From Alopecurus myosuroides (Eukaryota; Streptophyta; Magnoliopsida; Poales; Poaceae): a stretch of 64,000 bases of DNA. Of this stretch, positions 10,322-22,035 are shown in pieces (the first letter of the stretch is position 1; every line of letters begins with the position of its first letter). The DNA lies in assembly GCA_028641055.1 (NCBI GenBank), contig CM054059.1, forward strand, positions 438,311,095 through 438,375,094. Direction: 5' to 3'. The notes beneath the pieces were generated by a model. That model did no database searches and was not told where the DNA came from. It saw nothing but the letters and a program-made list of their open reading frames with translations. The translations under genes and the position numbers were made by a program.

Positions 10322-13187
10322 ACATCCCAAAGCTTAGTTCCTACTCGTCCTCGAGTAGGTAAATGATAAAAAACACATAATTTTTGAGGTGACATGCTGC
10401 CAACATAGACTTGATCATCTAAATTGTAAAAGCATATGTAAGTTGAGATCATAGTACTTTAAACACAAGCATGATAAATAAAATTTTCACAATAAAACAT
10501 AGCACTTTGAATCATGAGAAGTAACACAAATAAAAGATCATGAATAACAATGCATCAAAAGTTATACATTTGTTTCAAGTATAGAGAAAACATGGCAAAG
10601 TGATATTTCGCTAGTCCTTAAGAGTGGGAACAACATAAATGCCAGGACACCTTCAAAGTTCATGAGGAAGACTAGAACATATAATTAAAGAACAAACAAT
10701 AACACATCATGAATCAATTAATAATGTTTCTTGGACAAATGCATATTAAACTCAGAATGGCAACTATGCTCTCTCAACTGTGCATAAAGTTAGAAGATGG
10801 AGACTCTACATAAAAGTAAAAGAAAGGCCCTTCGCAGAGGGAAGAAGAGATTAACTAATGTGCTAGAGCTTTTTATTTTATTAAAAAGAGGTATAAAAAT
10901 GTTTGACACTCCTCTCAACCATCTTACACAAACCATGGCTAACCGAATCCTCGTGTGCCTGCCAACAATCACATACCGAGGATGAGTGTCTATTTTTTAG
11001 AGAGGTGTATGCTTATGTCAACAAATGGTAAACATAAACTATAGTATGTCACAAGCCAACTAGACTTCACAAGAGCAGCTCCCATTGAAGGACGCAACTG
11101 GTGTAGAAGGTCCCTCTTTCTCTTTTGTTTACACAATTTTGTTTTGACTGATAAATCAGGGGCAAAAATAGTGAAGAGAATTTATTTGTATTAATTTGGG
11201 GCTAGGCACCCTGCTCCCAGCTCTTCTATCAATTGGATAAGCCGATGAAGCCACTAATCGAGGGTGTGAAAGTCCAATCAACAAGTGAGATAAAGATTCT
11301 GTATTTACGTCCTCATGAGCTAAAACAGGAACACAAAACAAGAGTAATTCTGAAAGTTTTAAAGGGAACACATGAGCAATTTACTTTGGAGTGGTGGTTC
11401 AATACCACATGTAGGTAGGTATGGTGGACACATTAGGCATACTTTGGTTTTTGGGAGTTGGATGCACGAGTAGAGCTGATACTCAGTACAGGTGGAAGCT
11501 AGCAAAAGACTGGGAGCGACAAATAAAGAGAGCATAGAGTCCATAATCATGCATAGCGACAAAAACATCATTAATAAAAGCATAAGTGGTATCACAAGAT
11601 AAAAGACTAAATGATCATAGAGGCTATATGCGACTGGTTTGTAGTCGTAAACATGGTGTAAGCATGCACCAAGTCAACCAAATAAAACATTCAAAGGAGA
11701 ACACCACAAATTTATGCTTCAATATGACAAGAACAACTCATGATTCTTTCAATGGCACATTAAACACTCTCAACTATTTGAGACAAATCATGCTACAAAA
11801 TAACCACTAGGCTTTAGAATTAAAATAACATCTAGCATGATACGAAAAAGTCTATCCACAGTCTATACAAGCTTCTATTTGCATCGTTATAAATTCTACC
11901 ACATGCAGCAGTTTCTTTTCCCAACAAGAACCATACAAAATATGCTTTAACAAAAAATCTCTAAATGATACAGCAAGCAAACATGAGAGTACTCACATAA
12001 CACTACTAAAACTAACATCTCTGAATAAGAGATGCAATGAAAACATGAGCTAAACAGGAATTTTGCAGAAGCTAGAAGAAAAATTAAGAATGCGAGCATA
12101 ATGTATTCAAAGGAAAAAGCGGAGCGTATCTCTCCCCCAAACACAACGAAAAATAACGAACACTCCAAATAAATTTTATATGATGTGGCCGAATAAAAAT
12201 ATACTTTCACTAGAAGTGACCTGATAAATAGTTGATGACGAAGGGGATGCCTTGGGCATCCCCAAGCTTAGATGCTTGATTCTTCTTAAAATTTGCTGGG
12301 ATGAACCACGGGGGCATCCCCAAGATTTGACCTTGCACTATTCTTAATCACATTATATCACCCTCTTCTCTTGACCCTTGAAAACTTCCTTCACACCACA
12401 CTCAAAGAGTAATTTGCATTAGAGGGTTACTGCAACAATAAAAAATCCATGGGCTCTATATGTGCAAAAGTTCTATTGATACTTTTAAACATTATCTAAA
12501 GGCACTGATGTTTCATGAAGCAAGGAAATGTACTTGACATCGTAAAAGAGCAAGTGCAAGAAAAATGGCAGAATCTTCCACAACGAGAACAATCTGTAAA
12601 GACGAACTTTTTCGGGGCACTTACGTTGCTCAAATCAAAAAACTTAAATAACGAAAAAATTTAGTAATTATATGAGCAATAAGAAAAAAAGTTTCAGGTA
12701 ATTCTAATCTTTCTGGATTTTTCACGAGTTTTTACAGTGGACAGCAGAAATCTCTTTCCTGCGCAGAAATCTCTTTCCTGCGCAGAAATCCAAAACCAAC
12801 TCCAACTCTCGTCAGAAACTTTACTTGGCACAACTATAACATGAAAATAAATGTACAAAGGAGTTTCTACAGAAGTATACAACCCCTTGACTGAAATAAA
12901 ACAGAGAAAACAAAGCAAAAATAAAACCATGGGTTATCTCCCAAGAAGTGCTTTTCTTTAATGCCTTTTAGCTAGGCCCAGAAAATGGATTCAAGTGTTT
13001 TTGAGTGAAGAAGATGCTCACATATGAAATATGAATTAAAGCAAAAGAGAGCATCAAGAAGAAAGTATTAAACAAATTTAAGTCTAACCCACTTCCTATG
13101 CATAGGAATCTTGTAAAGAAATAAATTAAAGAAGGTCAAACTAGAAATCGTGGGAAGGTAGAACAAGAGCAACTTCAAAACTTTCAA
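10322..13187 (-). other. E3 body, non-coding 3' part
   Basis: There is no convincing gene in 2.9 kb. The purine-rich tract TTTGGGATGT touches the 3' LTR at 10322 and is the likely polypurine tract. The DNA is AT-rich and collinear with E2 pieces at 16057-16963 and 22036-23215, read in the opposite direction. A 19-bp direct duplication lies at about 12745-12785, and a strong hairpin at 12243. Confidence 0.7.
12243..12263. repeat. Perfect hairpin in E3 body
   Basis: GGGGATGCC-TTG-GGCATCCCC has a 9-bp stem and a 3-nt loop. A further GGCATCCCC copy lies at about 12313. The E2 counterpart near 16475-16545 keeps pieces of the motif but has decayed. Confidence 0.85.
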
Positions 13188-13928
13188 CTAAAATAGAGGT
13201 GTTTTAGTAACATGAAAATTCCTACAACCATATTTTCCTCTCTTATAACAATTTTCAGTAGCATCATGAACAAACTCAACAACATAATTATCACATAAAG
13301 CATGTTTGTCATAGTCTAAAAGCACATAATTCATATCAAGCTCCAAAAGAGTGGGATCAAAATTTGAAATCAGCTCCTCTTTTTTTCCACTTTTAGTAAT
13401 AGCAAAACCAGATGATCGATCACTCATAAAAGGTATGGGACACATTATAGAAATCATATTTTCAGTAAAATTATAATTTATACCATCAAGTAAAATAGAA
13501 CAATCATCTAGAGAATTATCATATAATTTTCCTAAACAAACTTCCTCATTATAATGCATATCAATATTTGGAATAAATAGAGGATTCTCATAGGAATTAT
13601 CAGAGTAGCATGGATTACCATAAATAACAGTAGCAATATAATTCTCACAAGTTTCGTTCATAGTAGTATCAAGATCACAAGTATAGCAAGTACCAATTTC
13701 ATCAAAAAAGGATATTTCAAAAGATTCAATAGGATCATCACAATTATGAGTTAAACAGTTACTCTCATTTGGAGGTAGACATGGGTTCCATTCTTCCTCC
13801 TCTTGATCATCACTCCCCTCCTCTTTTTCATCCAATGAGCTTCCATATTCAACAATTTCTTCTTCCATAGGCTCCTGCAAGGCATTAGTCTCTTCCTTAG
13901 GTTGAGAGCATTTATTAAGATATTCCAT
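13188..13928 (-). CDS. E3 ORF2, unknown 246-residue acidic protein
   Basis: It begins MEYLNKCSQPKEETNALQEP, followed by a Glu/Asp-rich segment (residues ~25-50) and a Cys/Asn/Asp-rich middle. It ends with CDNYVVEFVHDATENCYKRG and KTPLF. The last part matches the broken ORF of E2, so the body ORF is shared by the family. I recognise no enzymatic motif. It is AT-rich like its surroundings. It could be a degenerate gag-like product or a chance ORF kept by low mutation age. Grass non-autonomous elements often carry such an ORF with unknown role. Confidence 0.45.
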   Translation of the reverse strand: MEYLNKCSQPKEETNALQEPMEEEIVEYGSSLDEKEEGSDDQEEEEWNPCLPPNESNCLTHNCDDPIESFEISFFDEIGTCYTCDLDTTMNETCENYIATVIYGNPCYSDNSYENPLFIPNIDMHYNEEVCLGKLYDNSLDDCSILLDGINYNFTENMISIMCPIPFMSDRSSGFAITKSGKKEELISNFDPTLLELDMNYVLLDYDKHALCDNYVVEFVHDATENCYKRGKYGCRNFHVTKTPLF

Positions 13929-13956
13929 TATGTAGTAATTACAATCGTTGTAATTA

Positions 13957-14340
13957 TCAAAGCAATATTGTAGTATATAGCATAAATCTCGTATTTATAA
14001 GGGACATCATCAATACTTTCAAGTAAATAGGCAATTTAGAATGCACCCTTCCAAGCAATAAATTCTTCAATTTGTTCCACATCATAAAACTCATAATTTC
14101 CCTTAACATAATAATATATTGTAACATTATATTTATACTCTCATTTAGAAGGGAGGTGTTTATACCTCCTACAACAACGAGATTTATCAAAGCAATAAGT
14201 GAGATTATAAGTAGAGACAAGTTTCTAGCAATGATATGCAATTCATTAATTTGTTCCCATAAGTGTATACCTTTTTGTGACAAGCGATGTTCCTTATAAT
14301 ATTTTTGTTGTTCTTCCATGAACCCAAAGAAATCACCCAT
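13957..14340 (-). CDS. E3 ORF1, unknown 127-residue protein
   Basis: This ORF starts about 95 bases after the PBS. The N-terminus is charged (MGDFFGFMEEQQKYYKEHRL), then has a WEQINELH helix-like stretch and a hydrophobic run around residues 40-60 that could span a membrane. I recognise no domain. A frameshift separating it from ORF2 is possible because they are only 28 bases apart. Confidence 0.35.
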   Translation of the reverse strand: MGDFFGFMEEQQKYYKEHRLSQKGIHLWEQINELHIIARNLSLLIISLIALINLVVVGGINTSLLNESINIMLQYIIMLREIMSFMMWNKLKNLLLGRVHSKLPIYLKVLMMSLINTRFMLYTTILL

Positions 14341-14434
14341 TTATAGCAAGGATGATAAAGCAAGTAAAAAGCAAATCAATAACAAAGTAAAAAGATTGGA
14401 GGCAAGAGACTCCCCTTGCAGAAATTCTCTTCCT

Positions 14435-14452
14435 CCCAGGCAACGACGCCGG
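14435..14452 (-). promoter_or_regulatory. E3 primer binding site, degenerate tRNA-Asp type
   Basis: Minus strand CCGGCGTCGTTGCCTGGG lies about ten bases from the LTR end. It differs at three or four positions from the E2 site TGGCGCCGTTGCCGGGG and was probably functional when E3 moved. Confidence 0.7.
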
Positions 14453-14461
14453 AAATTAGCT

Positions 14462-16051
14462 TGATGCGCGTGTAACACACGCTCGTCGGGAGACCCCAAG
14501 AGGAAGGTATGAAGAGCACAGTAGAAAGTTTCTCTAAAAAAGAAACCAAGGTTGAATAGACCAGTAGGAGGAAGGAGTAACTTCAGAAGGTTGATACAGC
14601 TGAGATGGCAGGGCGCACTACCGGTTCAGCAGCAACGTGGAACCTATACAACACAATCAAATCACTTTGCTTGGACGAAGCAGTGAGGTTGTCAATCTCA
14701 TCGGTTTTGCCGAACACAAAGAGGTTAATCATATAGTGTGGAAAACAGTACGAGAACAGTATGAAAACAGTAGCAGCAGTCTGAAAACAGTAATCGCAGT
14801 GGTTGTATTATCAATATGAGAAAATGGACCGGGCTCCACAGTTCACTAGTGGTGTCTCTCCATAAGATAAATAACATGTGTGGTGAAAAAATTACAGCTG
14901 GGCAATTGACAGAAATGAAGGCTACATCGTAGTGCATATGCAAGACATAAATATTACTATGTGATTCATGCGGTCATTAGAACAAGATACATAGACCGTC
15001 ATCCAACTGCATCTATGACTAATAATCCACCCTCCAAATATCATCCGAACAAACGTTGGGTATTAAGTTGCAAGCAACAGATAATCGCAGTAAGCAAAGT
15101 GTGTAATGTAAACAATGTAAAAGAAGTAAACATCGTTGTTTTCTCCCTAATGGCAACAACACATCCTCCATCCGTCACGTTTCTCTCACTCGAGCAGAGA
15201 TGCAAAGGAGGCATGCACCCACTATCGAGCATAAATACTCCCTCTTGGAGTTACTAGCATGTACTTGGCCAAAGCATCTACTAATAATGGAGAGCATGCA
15301 AGATCATAAAAAACATATGCATGAAGATAACATGATAGATTGATAATCATAAGACATGGATTTCAGCATTCATCGGATCCAGCAAACACAACATGTAGAA
15401 TTACATAAAGATGATCTCAATCATGTACCGCAGCTCACGAGATCTAAACATGAGGTATAAAGTGGAGAAGATAGCCATCTAGCTACTTCTATGGACCCGT
15501 AGTTCAAGGATGAACTACTCACGCATCACTTCGGAGGAGGGCATGGTGGTGTAGACCCCTCCGGTGATGAATTTCCCTCCCGGCAGGGTGCCGGGGAAGC
15601 TCCAGAACCCTCCTGATCTAGGGATGACGATGATGGCAGACTCAGGTGTTTCTCGGGAAAAGTGGAATATTTTTAGGGTTCATGTATCAGGGGGATTATA
15701 TAGGCGAAAGGGCGATGGCGGTGGACGCCCGAGGGGCCCACACCACCCCAGGCGCGGCAAGGGGGCGCTGCCCTATGGTGTGGCCCCTCTCCGGGCCTCT
15801 TCGGGACTCCGTGGAACCTTCGGGAATTCTAAGACTTCTGGGCTTCGAATTTTCCAATTCCGAGAATATTTCCGGAACAACTTTTCTGAAACTAAAAATA
15901 GCAGAAAACAGGGAACTGGCTCTGTGGCATCTTATTAATAGGTTAGTCCCAGAAATCGATAAAATGACATAAAGTGTATAGCAAACATGTAGGAAATAAC
16001 ATGAAAACAACATGGAACATCAGAAATTAAGGATACGTTTATGAAGTATCA
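14462..16051 (-). repeat. E3 5' LTR, 1590 bp
   Basis: TG...CA ends and near identity with 8957-10321 identify it. It keeps the ~226-bp segment (about 14509-14735) missing from the 3' copy. The TATA box is at about 15695-15702. No host gene; the mirrored ORF pairs in the two LTRs are LTR sequence. Confidence 0.88.
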
Positions 16052-16056
16052 CTGTC

Positions 16057-16963
16057 CATCGTATTAAATCACATGATTCACAGAAAGATCAAAATGGCCT
16101 GAAATTTGCTATGCATATTCCTCAGCTAATTCCGAATCTTCTCATTCTTTAAGTTTTTTATTTGAGAAACTTAAGTGCCCCGATTTTTTTTCCTTTACAA
16201 AATGTTCTGGTTTTGACAGATTCTGCCTTTTTACTTGCATTCTTTCTTTTACTATGTCGAGTGGATTTCTTTGCTTCATGAAACATCAATAGTTGCAGCT
16301 AATGTTTAAATGTATTAATATGCTTGTGTCCATATAGAACGCGTGAATTTTTAATTGTGCACTAACCCTCTAATTTGAATTACTTTGAGTGTGGTGTGAA
16401 GGAAGTTTTCAAGGGTCAAGAGAAGAGGGTGATATAATGTGATCAAGAAGAGTGTAAAGCCAAAACTTGGGGATGCCCCGTGGTTCATCCCAGATAATTC
16501 CAAGAAGACTCAAGCATCTAAGTTTGGGGATTCCAAGGCATCCTATCTTGGACTTCTAGTCAAACTATATTTTTATTAGGTCATATCATATGCACTTTAC
16601 TTGGAGCGTCTATTTTTTTTTACTTGCTGCAATAAACTTAGTTGTAACCTATCTTTGTTGTGTGGGAGAGAGACACACTCCGTTTTCATTACTTAGAACA
16701 CTTTAGTTTTCATTCTTATTGTTCTATGAGTGTTCACCTTTTGCTAGTACTGCGTTTAGCCCTTGTTTTCCACTCGTATTTTGTTCAGAGCTTGTTATTT
16801 TGCTTAAGTTATATATGATTAGCTCTCTGTTCTTTGATGAATATTATTTATGAGAGTTGTTTCAAACAAGTTAATTGGTGTTGGAGAAGAGTAAAATATT
16901 TCATGCTTATAATGGTGCAAATAGAAGCTTGTTTAGACTGTGGCTAGACTTTATCATGTCATG
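16057..16963 (+). other. E2 body, continuation between E3 and E4
   Basis: No gene. It matches E3 body sequence from about 12700 back to 11830 in inverted orientation, for example the GCAAATAGAAGCTTGT segment at ~16918 and ~11865. The last five bases, TCATG, are the left target duplication of E4. Confidence 0.75.
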
Positions 16964-17438
16964 TGTCGTACCCTAACTTCTAGGGGATACTCATCGGGCC
17001 GAACTGGATAGCAGGTGCTTGGATTATGGGGCATAACTGCTCCCACGTCCCAGCTTCCTGGTAGGCCTGCGCTTATGCGCGACAACACAAGCCCTGCTAT
17101 TCCATCGTCGATGTAAACTATCCACTAGAGATCAAAGGCACTTCCGTCGACGTACTTCAAACCATACACACATGGTACGTCAACGGCGTTGAACAACTGA
17201 TATCACAACAGATCTCTACGACACAAAAGATTGAAATAAGTTGCAAATAGCTCTCATTAGAGCAGAGATAGCAAATACAATCATTCAGAGGACACATGTC
17301 CCAACAATACAGCATTACCATACAGCGGAAGCATTCAACATGTCTGCGTACAGACAAGAACCAAATAGGCCTAAGAGGCCGGAAACAAACAGACGGAGCC
17401 CATCCACGAAGTCTCGGATCCTGCCCGGGTCCGCTATC

Positions 17439-17986
17439 TACTCGTCAGCAGTCTCGTCATACTCCACGTAGTAGCCATCATGTAGATCCTCGGAAACGTA
17501 GGTCTGCGGAAACCACAGCCCCAAAGGGGTCAGTACATAAACGTACTGGCAAGCAAGACTCACAGTTCACCAAAATGTAACCCGCCAACACCAAGCACAG
17601 ATGCCTTGGGTTCAACGGAAGAGAGGGGATATAAAAGATGCTGCAACTGGCTGCGCTAACCAACTACAGATATTCTACCACTTCCGGCTAACAGAAAGGA
17701 GATAAGATCGAGGATTATAACCAACTAAAAGATAACTTCAAACAAACCCATCCTGGATCTCGCCCCTTATCCAAAGAAGCAATCCGAGGATAACTCACAC
17801 CGTTGAGTTAATGATGGTTCATATTATTGTGTCAATAAACCTCTTACTAGTCAAGTTGTTAATCAATGGGTGTAAGGTTGTTAATCATTAGGTTTAAGTT
17901 GTCCTGAGTACTTGTTTGCCAGTACTTTCACCAAGTAATCCATAACCGCAGAAAACACGGCTTCTCGAGAAGATTATCCCTGCAGG
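17439..17986 (-). other. E4 conserved 3' module: CTGCAG block, GTAC hairpin, acidic Tyr-rich peptide
   Basis: Minus strand order: a CTGCAGG...CTTCTCGAGAAGCCG block at 17986-17941, a hairpin CAGTAC-ATAAAC-GTACTG at 17548-17531, a TTTCCGCAG splice-acceptor-like site, and a short frame reading GYYVEYDETADE then TAG at 17439. E8 has the same four parts in order with nearly equal spacing. The hairpin is seen directly; a role in RNA processing is inference. Confidence 0.6.
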
Positions 17987-20099
17987 GTTGCACCAATTTG
18001 GCCGTACACGCATGAATAACCCGCCAGATGGAAAGGCCCTTCCACCAAGCGGGGCACTCAACACAACTCGACTCTTCTTCGCATCAAGCCCAAAGAACCT
18101 TGGGCGCACGGCTAATCGAGCCCCGAAGAAAAGGGACCCTCATAGCACTCTAAGACCGTGTCCCCCTATATGCCGACTACGAAAGTTCCACCCGGGATCC
18201 AAGGGCTCGCAAGATCATGCATGCAGCAAATGGAAACCCGAACTAAATGAGGCGATTTGGACGAGATGCGAATCGAGTCAAATTGAGGGGGGCGCCCATA
18301 CTCGCTTCCCACATGCGGTTAGTGCGCTCATCATGGATCAGTAGACAAGACCCTTTTCCTATTAGGGTCGACACTAGCAGGCCTCAAAACCACAAAGGGC
18401 CTCCTGCCGGTGCCTTATCATCAGATTATTATTTAACAATAACATTAACATGTTTGATTGATTACACATCGAGCCCCCAGAACATAATAGAATAGTAACA
18501 GAAAGTAACGGGTAACAGACTCGAGCAAAACAACCTAAGCATGCTAGTAAGACACTGGCTCAAACAATGGGGTGTAGGAGTGGAGGTGAGGCAATATCAG
18601 GGTTAAGGGATTCATGTGATAGGTTCGTAACAGAAACAACTACTACTAAGGCTAGCAGAAAAGAACAACGGAAAGTATCGGTAATCAATGTTGAAAGGGA
18701 ACACAGTGGTTCCTGTGAGTGATAACTTGCCTGCAAAACCCAGTAGCCTGGTACTGAGCTAACTCCTTAGAAGGGGTGTCGTAAGTATCGTCGGTCTCAA
18801 CGTCGTCGTGTATCCGAGAAGAAGCAAACAAACAATGCAGAAAGATAAACAATCAATATCATGGCATAATGCACAATCAAAGGAATGATGCATGATAGTT
18901 TAATTGATGCATCAATAGTAAACTAGTTGACAAAATAACACAAATTAAATGGACCCACATGCAATTGGATTGCATATGAAAAGCCCATGGATTATGGTTG
19001 AATTAATTGTTTTACAACTAAGCAACATGTGAAAGTGGATTAGCATGATGCATGGATGAGGAAAACAGCAAAATAACAACAATAGAAGCAATTGGAAATA
19101 AGGTTTAACAAGTTTGGAAATTTGTTTATTTAGTTAAGAAATTTTGGTTTCTTAAAGGTGTCACACAAGCATTTGTTGTTTTCATCAAGTTAAATTGTTC
19201 AAAATAGATAACAAAGTTCATATTTGATAAGAACACACAATTTTAGGTGGATTGCATGTTTCACTTGTTGAAAAAGGATTTCAAATAAATTATTTATGAA
19301 TTACACAAGTTTAAGCAAGAATTAAATGAATTTAATTCAAACATGAACTTATTTGAATTTTTATTTGTTCAAATCATTAAACCAAATTCATATTTCAAAA
19401 GTTTATACTTTTATGGTTGGAAAACATATTTTATATGTCCCAAAAGGTTTCAATTTGATCAAGTTATGAATTTAACAATATTAAATGATTTAAACAAGGG
19501 TTAAATCATTTAACCAATTTTAATTATTCAAAACATGAAACAAATTTTATATTTGGAAAGGTGGTTTAATTTTGCATGGAAAACATATTTCATTTGTGGA
19601 AATTGGATTTAAAATGAGCAAGTTATTATTTTGGCAATTTTAAATGCAATAATTAAGAAACGGTTGTTTTCAGCAATTTAAATTATTCAAAACAGCAAAC
19701 AAAATTTATATTTGGAAAGTACATGAAAAGTTGATTGGAAAACATATTTAGTTTGTGGAATTTGGAATTTTTATGAACAAGTTATGAATTTAGCAATTTT
19801 AAGGGAATTTGACAAGTTTTCAAATATTGCACCAATTTAAAATATTCAAAACAGTAAACAAATTTTATATTTGGATAGAACATTTAATTTGGGACAGAAA
19901 ACATATTTAAAAAGTTAAAATTGGAGTTGGGATGAATTTCTTATGCATTTTAGAACATTTGATGCAAATCTGCCATTTTTTTTGGTAACTAGGGACTTAG
20001 AAAATATTTTCCAGGGGCTAGAATAATTTGTAAGGGCCTATTGGTGATTTGCAGTTGTTCTGGATCTGAAGAAATAAAACAGAAAAAAGGATGTTTTAA

Positions 20100-20345
20100 T
20101 TTGCAGGGGGTGGGATTCGAACCCACCCCCTCTGGCTGGTGCGCCTGGGACTTGAACCAGTGGGCTGTTGTTGCTTTGTTGTAACAGAAGGGGGGCAGCG
20201 GGGGGATAAGGTGTGGTTGAGCGCTGTAGTATTCCGAAAAATAATGAAGCAGAAAAGGGGGGGGTGCGGGATTCGACCCTGGGACGTGGGGATGGCGCGC
20301 GGTGTGACTGCGCTGGCCAGAAGGGCTGCTGTGCGGTTGGTGATT
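20100..20345. other. E4 segment with tRNA T-arm-like repeats
   Basis: GGTGGGATTCGAACCCACCC at 20107 is a perfect inverted repeat like a tRNA T stem-loop, and weaker forms follow at ~20147 (GGGACTTGAACCAG) and ~20269 (GCGGGATTCGACCCTGGG). No full cloverleaf is visible. Such blocks are common in this kind of grass LTR. Confidence 0.5.
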
Positions 20346-20399
20346 GATACTGCTCGAGATGGTTTTTGAGGTAAAACCCCTGCCTTTAAATCTGACGAA

Positions 20400-21180
20400 C
20401 TGAAACCTGGATCCATCGATCTCGCGACGGCACGCATGACCGAGGCCGGCGGCGACCCAAACGGGCGACGAGCGGGCGCGGGGGGGGGGGGGGGGGCTGA
20501 TGGCCGTGCTGCTGCATGCGTGTGTCCGTGTGCAGCGTGCGTGCGAGGTGGACGTGCTGCTGCCGCTCGGGAGCAGCGGTCGAGCAGGTGGCGTGCATGG
20601 CGGTTCGGGGTGGTCTCCATGGATTCATGCTCACAGGGCCAAAACCAGAGCGGGGAGGATGTCTGGGAGGTGGGTCTCCTCACCGTGGGTCTGTAGGCGT
20701 AGCAGAAACCGAAGAAGACGACGAGGGCGACCGGTAGAAGAGAAGAAGAGCTGCTGGTGACCGCCGGGGAAGAAGCACTTGGCGCGGCGTCTCCTTTGCG
20801 TCTCCGGCGCTGCCCCTGCAACCGATCCACGAGCACGATGGCGCAAACCTCCTGGCGCAACCACCACGAAGGTGGAGGTGTAGATCATCGGGGCCCCTAG
20901 CTTGAGCTCTCGGTGTCCATGGCGGCGGCGTAGCGGGGTAGAGGTGGAAGCGGCGGCGGAGGAAAGGATACAGAGGAAAAAATGGGACCTAGGGTTAGAG
21001 AGGAGGCCCCGGGAGGATTTATGGAGGAGGAGGGGGGGACGTGGAGCAAGCTCCTCCACGGGAGCTTCGCTCACCCCATGTGCGCCTCCCATACAGAGGA
21101 TGACAAAGGCAGGAGGGGGTGGGCTGGCTTCGTGAACCTGGTGGGCTTTGGGCTGGCTTCGCTCACCCCTTTGCTTTTTT
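20400..21180 (-). other. E4 GC-rich island, probable promoter and leader
   Basis: This part is strongly GC-rich between AT-rich flanks and produces long overlapping ORFs on both strands with no recognisable domain, so I do not call a gene. It includes a run of about 17 G at 20480. E8 has a similar island at a similar distance from its start. Splice-donor-like and CT-rich leader patterns fit a transcription start region. Confidence 0.45.
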
Positions 21181-22035
21181 ATTTATTTATCTTTTTGCTC
21201 CTTTTTTTTTGTAGAGAAGAGTGAGAGAGGGAAAAGAAAGAAAATGTTGGGGTTTAAATTATGAAATATTTTATGAGTTTCTTTTCCAACACAGAATGTC
21301 AAAGCAAAAGTTAGCCTTGAATCAAAAACTTTGAATTTATTAGTTTGGATGTTTAAATGGTTAGTTGAATTTCAATAAGGTTTGATTTGGAATTTTTGGA
21401 AATAACAAATTTTTATTTAATAGGTTCAAGCAATTATGAAAATTATTGAATTCAATTTGTTTACAAGATCTTAATTTTTAAACCCATATTGGAAATATGC
21501 CAAGTGGGATTGATTTGATTTGAATTTGAATGCAATTTATATTAGGTGGATTATTAAATGACAAATAAGAGTTGAGCTTATTATTATTTCATGGAAACAA
21601 TTGGAAGTGTTAATTGAACCATTTTATTTGGAGAGTTTTGTTTTGCAATTTTCATAACTTTCAACAGGGTTGTTGTTTGGAAGAAAATCATAATTGAATT
21701 TACAAAAAGGTTTGATTATTGGATGTATTTTTATAGAAATAAAACAATAGTTTGGAATCACAAATTTAATGGAAGCAAATAATTGTTTTATTTTGAAATA
21801 TCATTTTAGAAATTGTAACATCACAAGGATGAAACAAAAGGTTTGAATTTTGGTTTGAAATTCAAATAGAAAACAAAGGAAAACAAATGAAAACAGTTGG
21901 AAAACAAAGCAAAACAGAGAATAACAAATGGAAAACAAACAAAACAAATGCAATCAACATGATGCCATGATGCAAAACATAAAATAACAGAGAGCAAACA
22001 TTCTAAAGGCTATTTTTCAGACTTGGGATGTTACA

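Larger units (their letters stand above)
8957..16051 (-). mobile_element. E3: non-autonomous LTR retrotransposon inserted antisense in E2
   Basis: Both LTRs start TGATAC and end GCATCA on the minus strand. The flanks CCGTC (8952-8956) and CTGTC (16052-16056) are a 5-bp target duplication with one mismatch. A tRNA-Asp-like PBS lies next to the 5' LTR and a purine-rich tract next to the 3' LTR. The body has two ORFs of unknown function and no protease, RT or integrase, so it must rely on an autonomous partner. The body is homologous to that of E2 but the LTRs are distinct. Confidence 0.88.
16964..22035 (-). mobile_element. E4: ~5.07-kb LARD-like long LTR unit (probable solo LTR)
   Basis: The unit starts TGTAACATCCC and ends GGGTACGACA on the minus strand and is flanked by TCATG on both sides (16959-16963, 22036-22040). 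Taking it out restores collinearity with E3 across the site. It has no PBS, no gag-pol and no repeated termini, so it reads as one very long LTR left after LTR-LTR recombination. Layout from its 5' end is AT-rich ~0.8 kb, GC-rich island ~0.8 kb, long AT-rich part, then a conserved 3' module. E8 has the same layout. Large retrotransposon derivatives such as Sukkula have LTRs of about this size; a family name is not claimed. Confidence 0.75.

Noticed and set aside
20105..20160. tRNA gene
   Set aside because: Only a T-arm-like inverted repeat is present; no acceptor stem, D arm or anticodon arm can be placed around it.
20096..20860. 254-residue ORF as a host gene
   Set aside because: It lies in the GC-rich island of E4, overlaps long ORFs in other frames on both strands, and has Pro/Ala/Arg/His-rich composition typical of chance ORFs.
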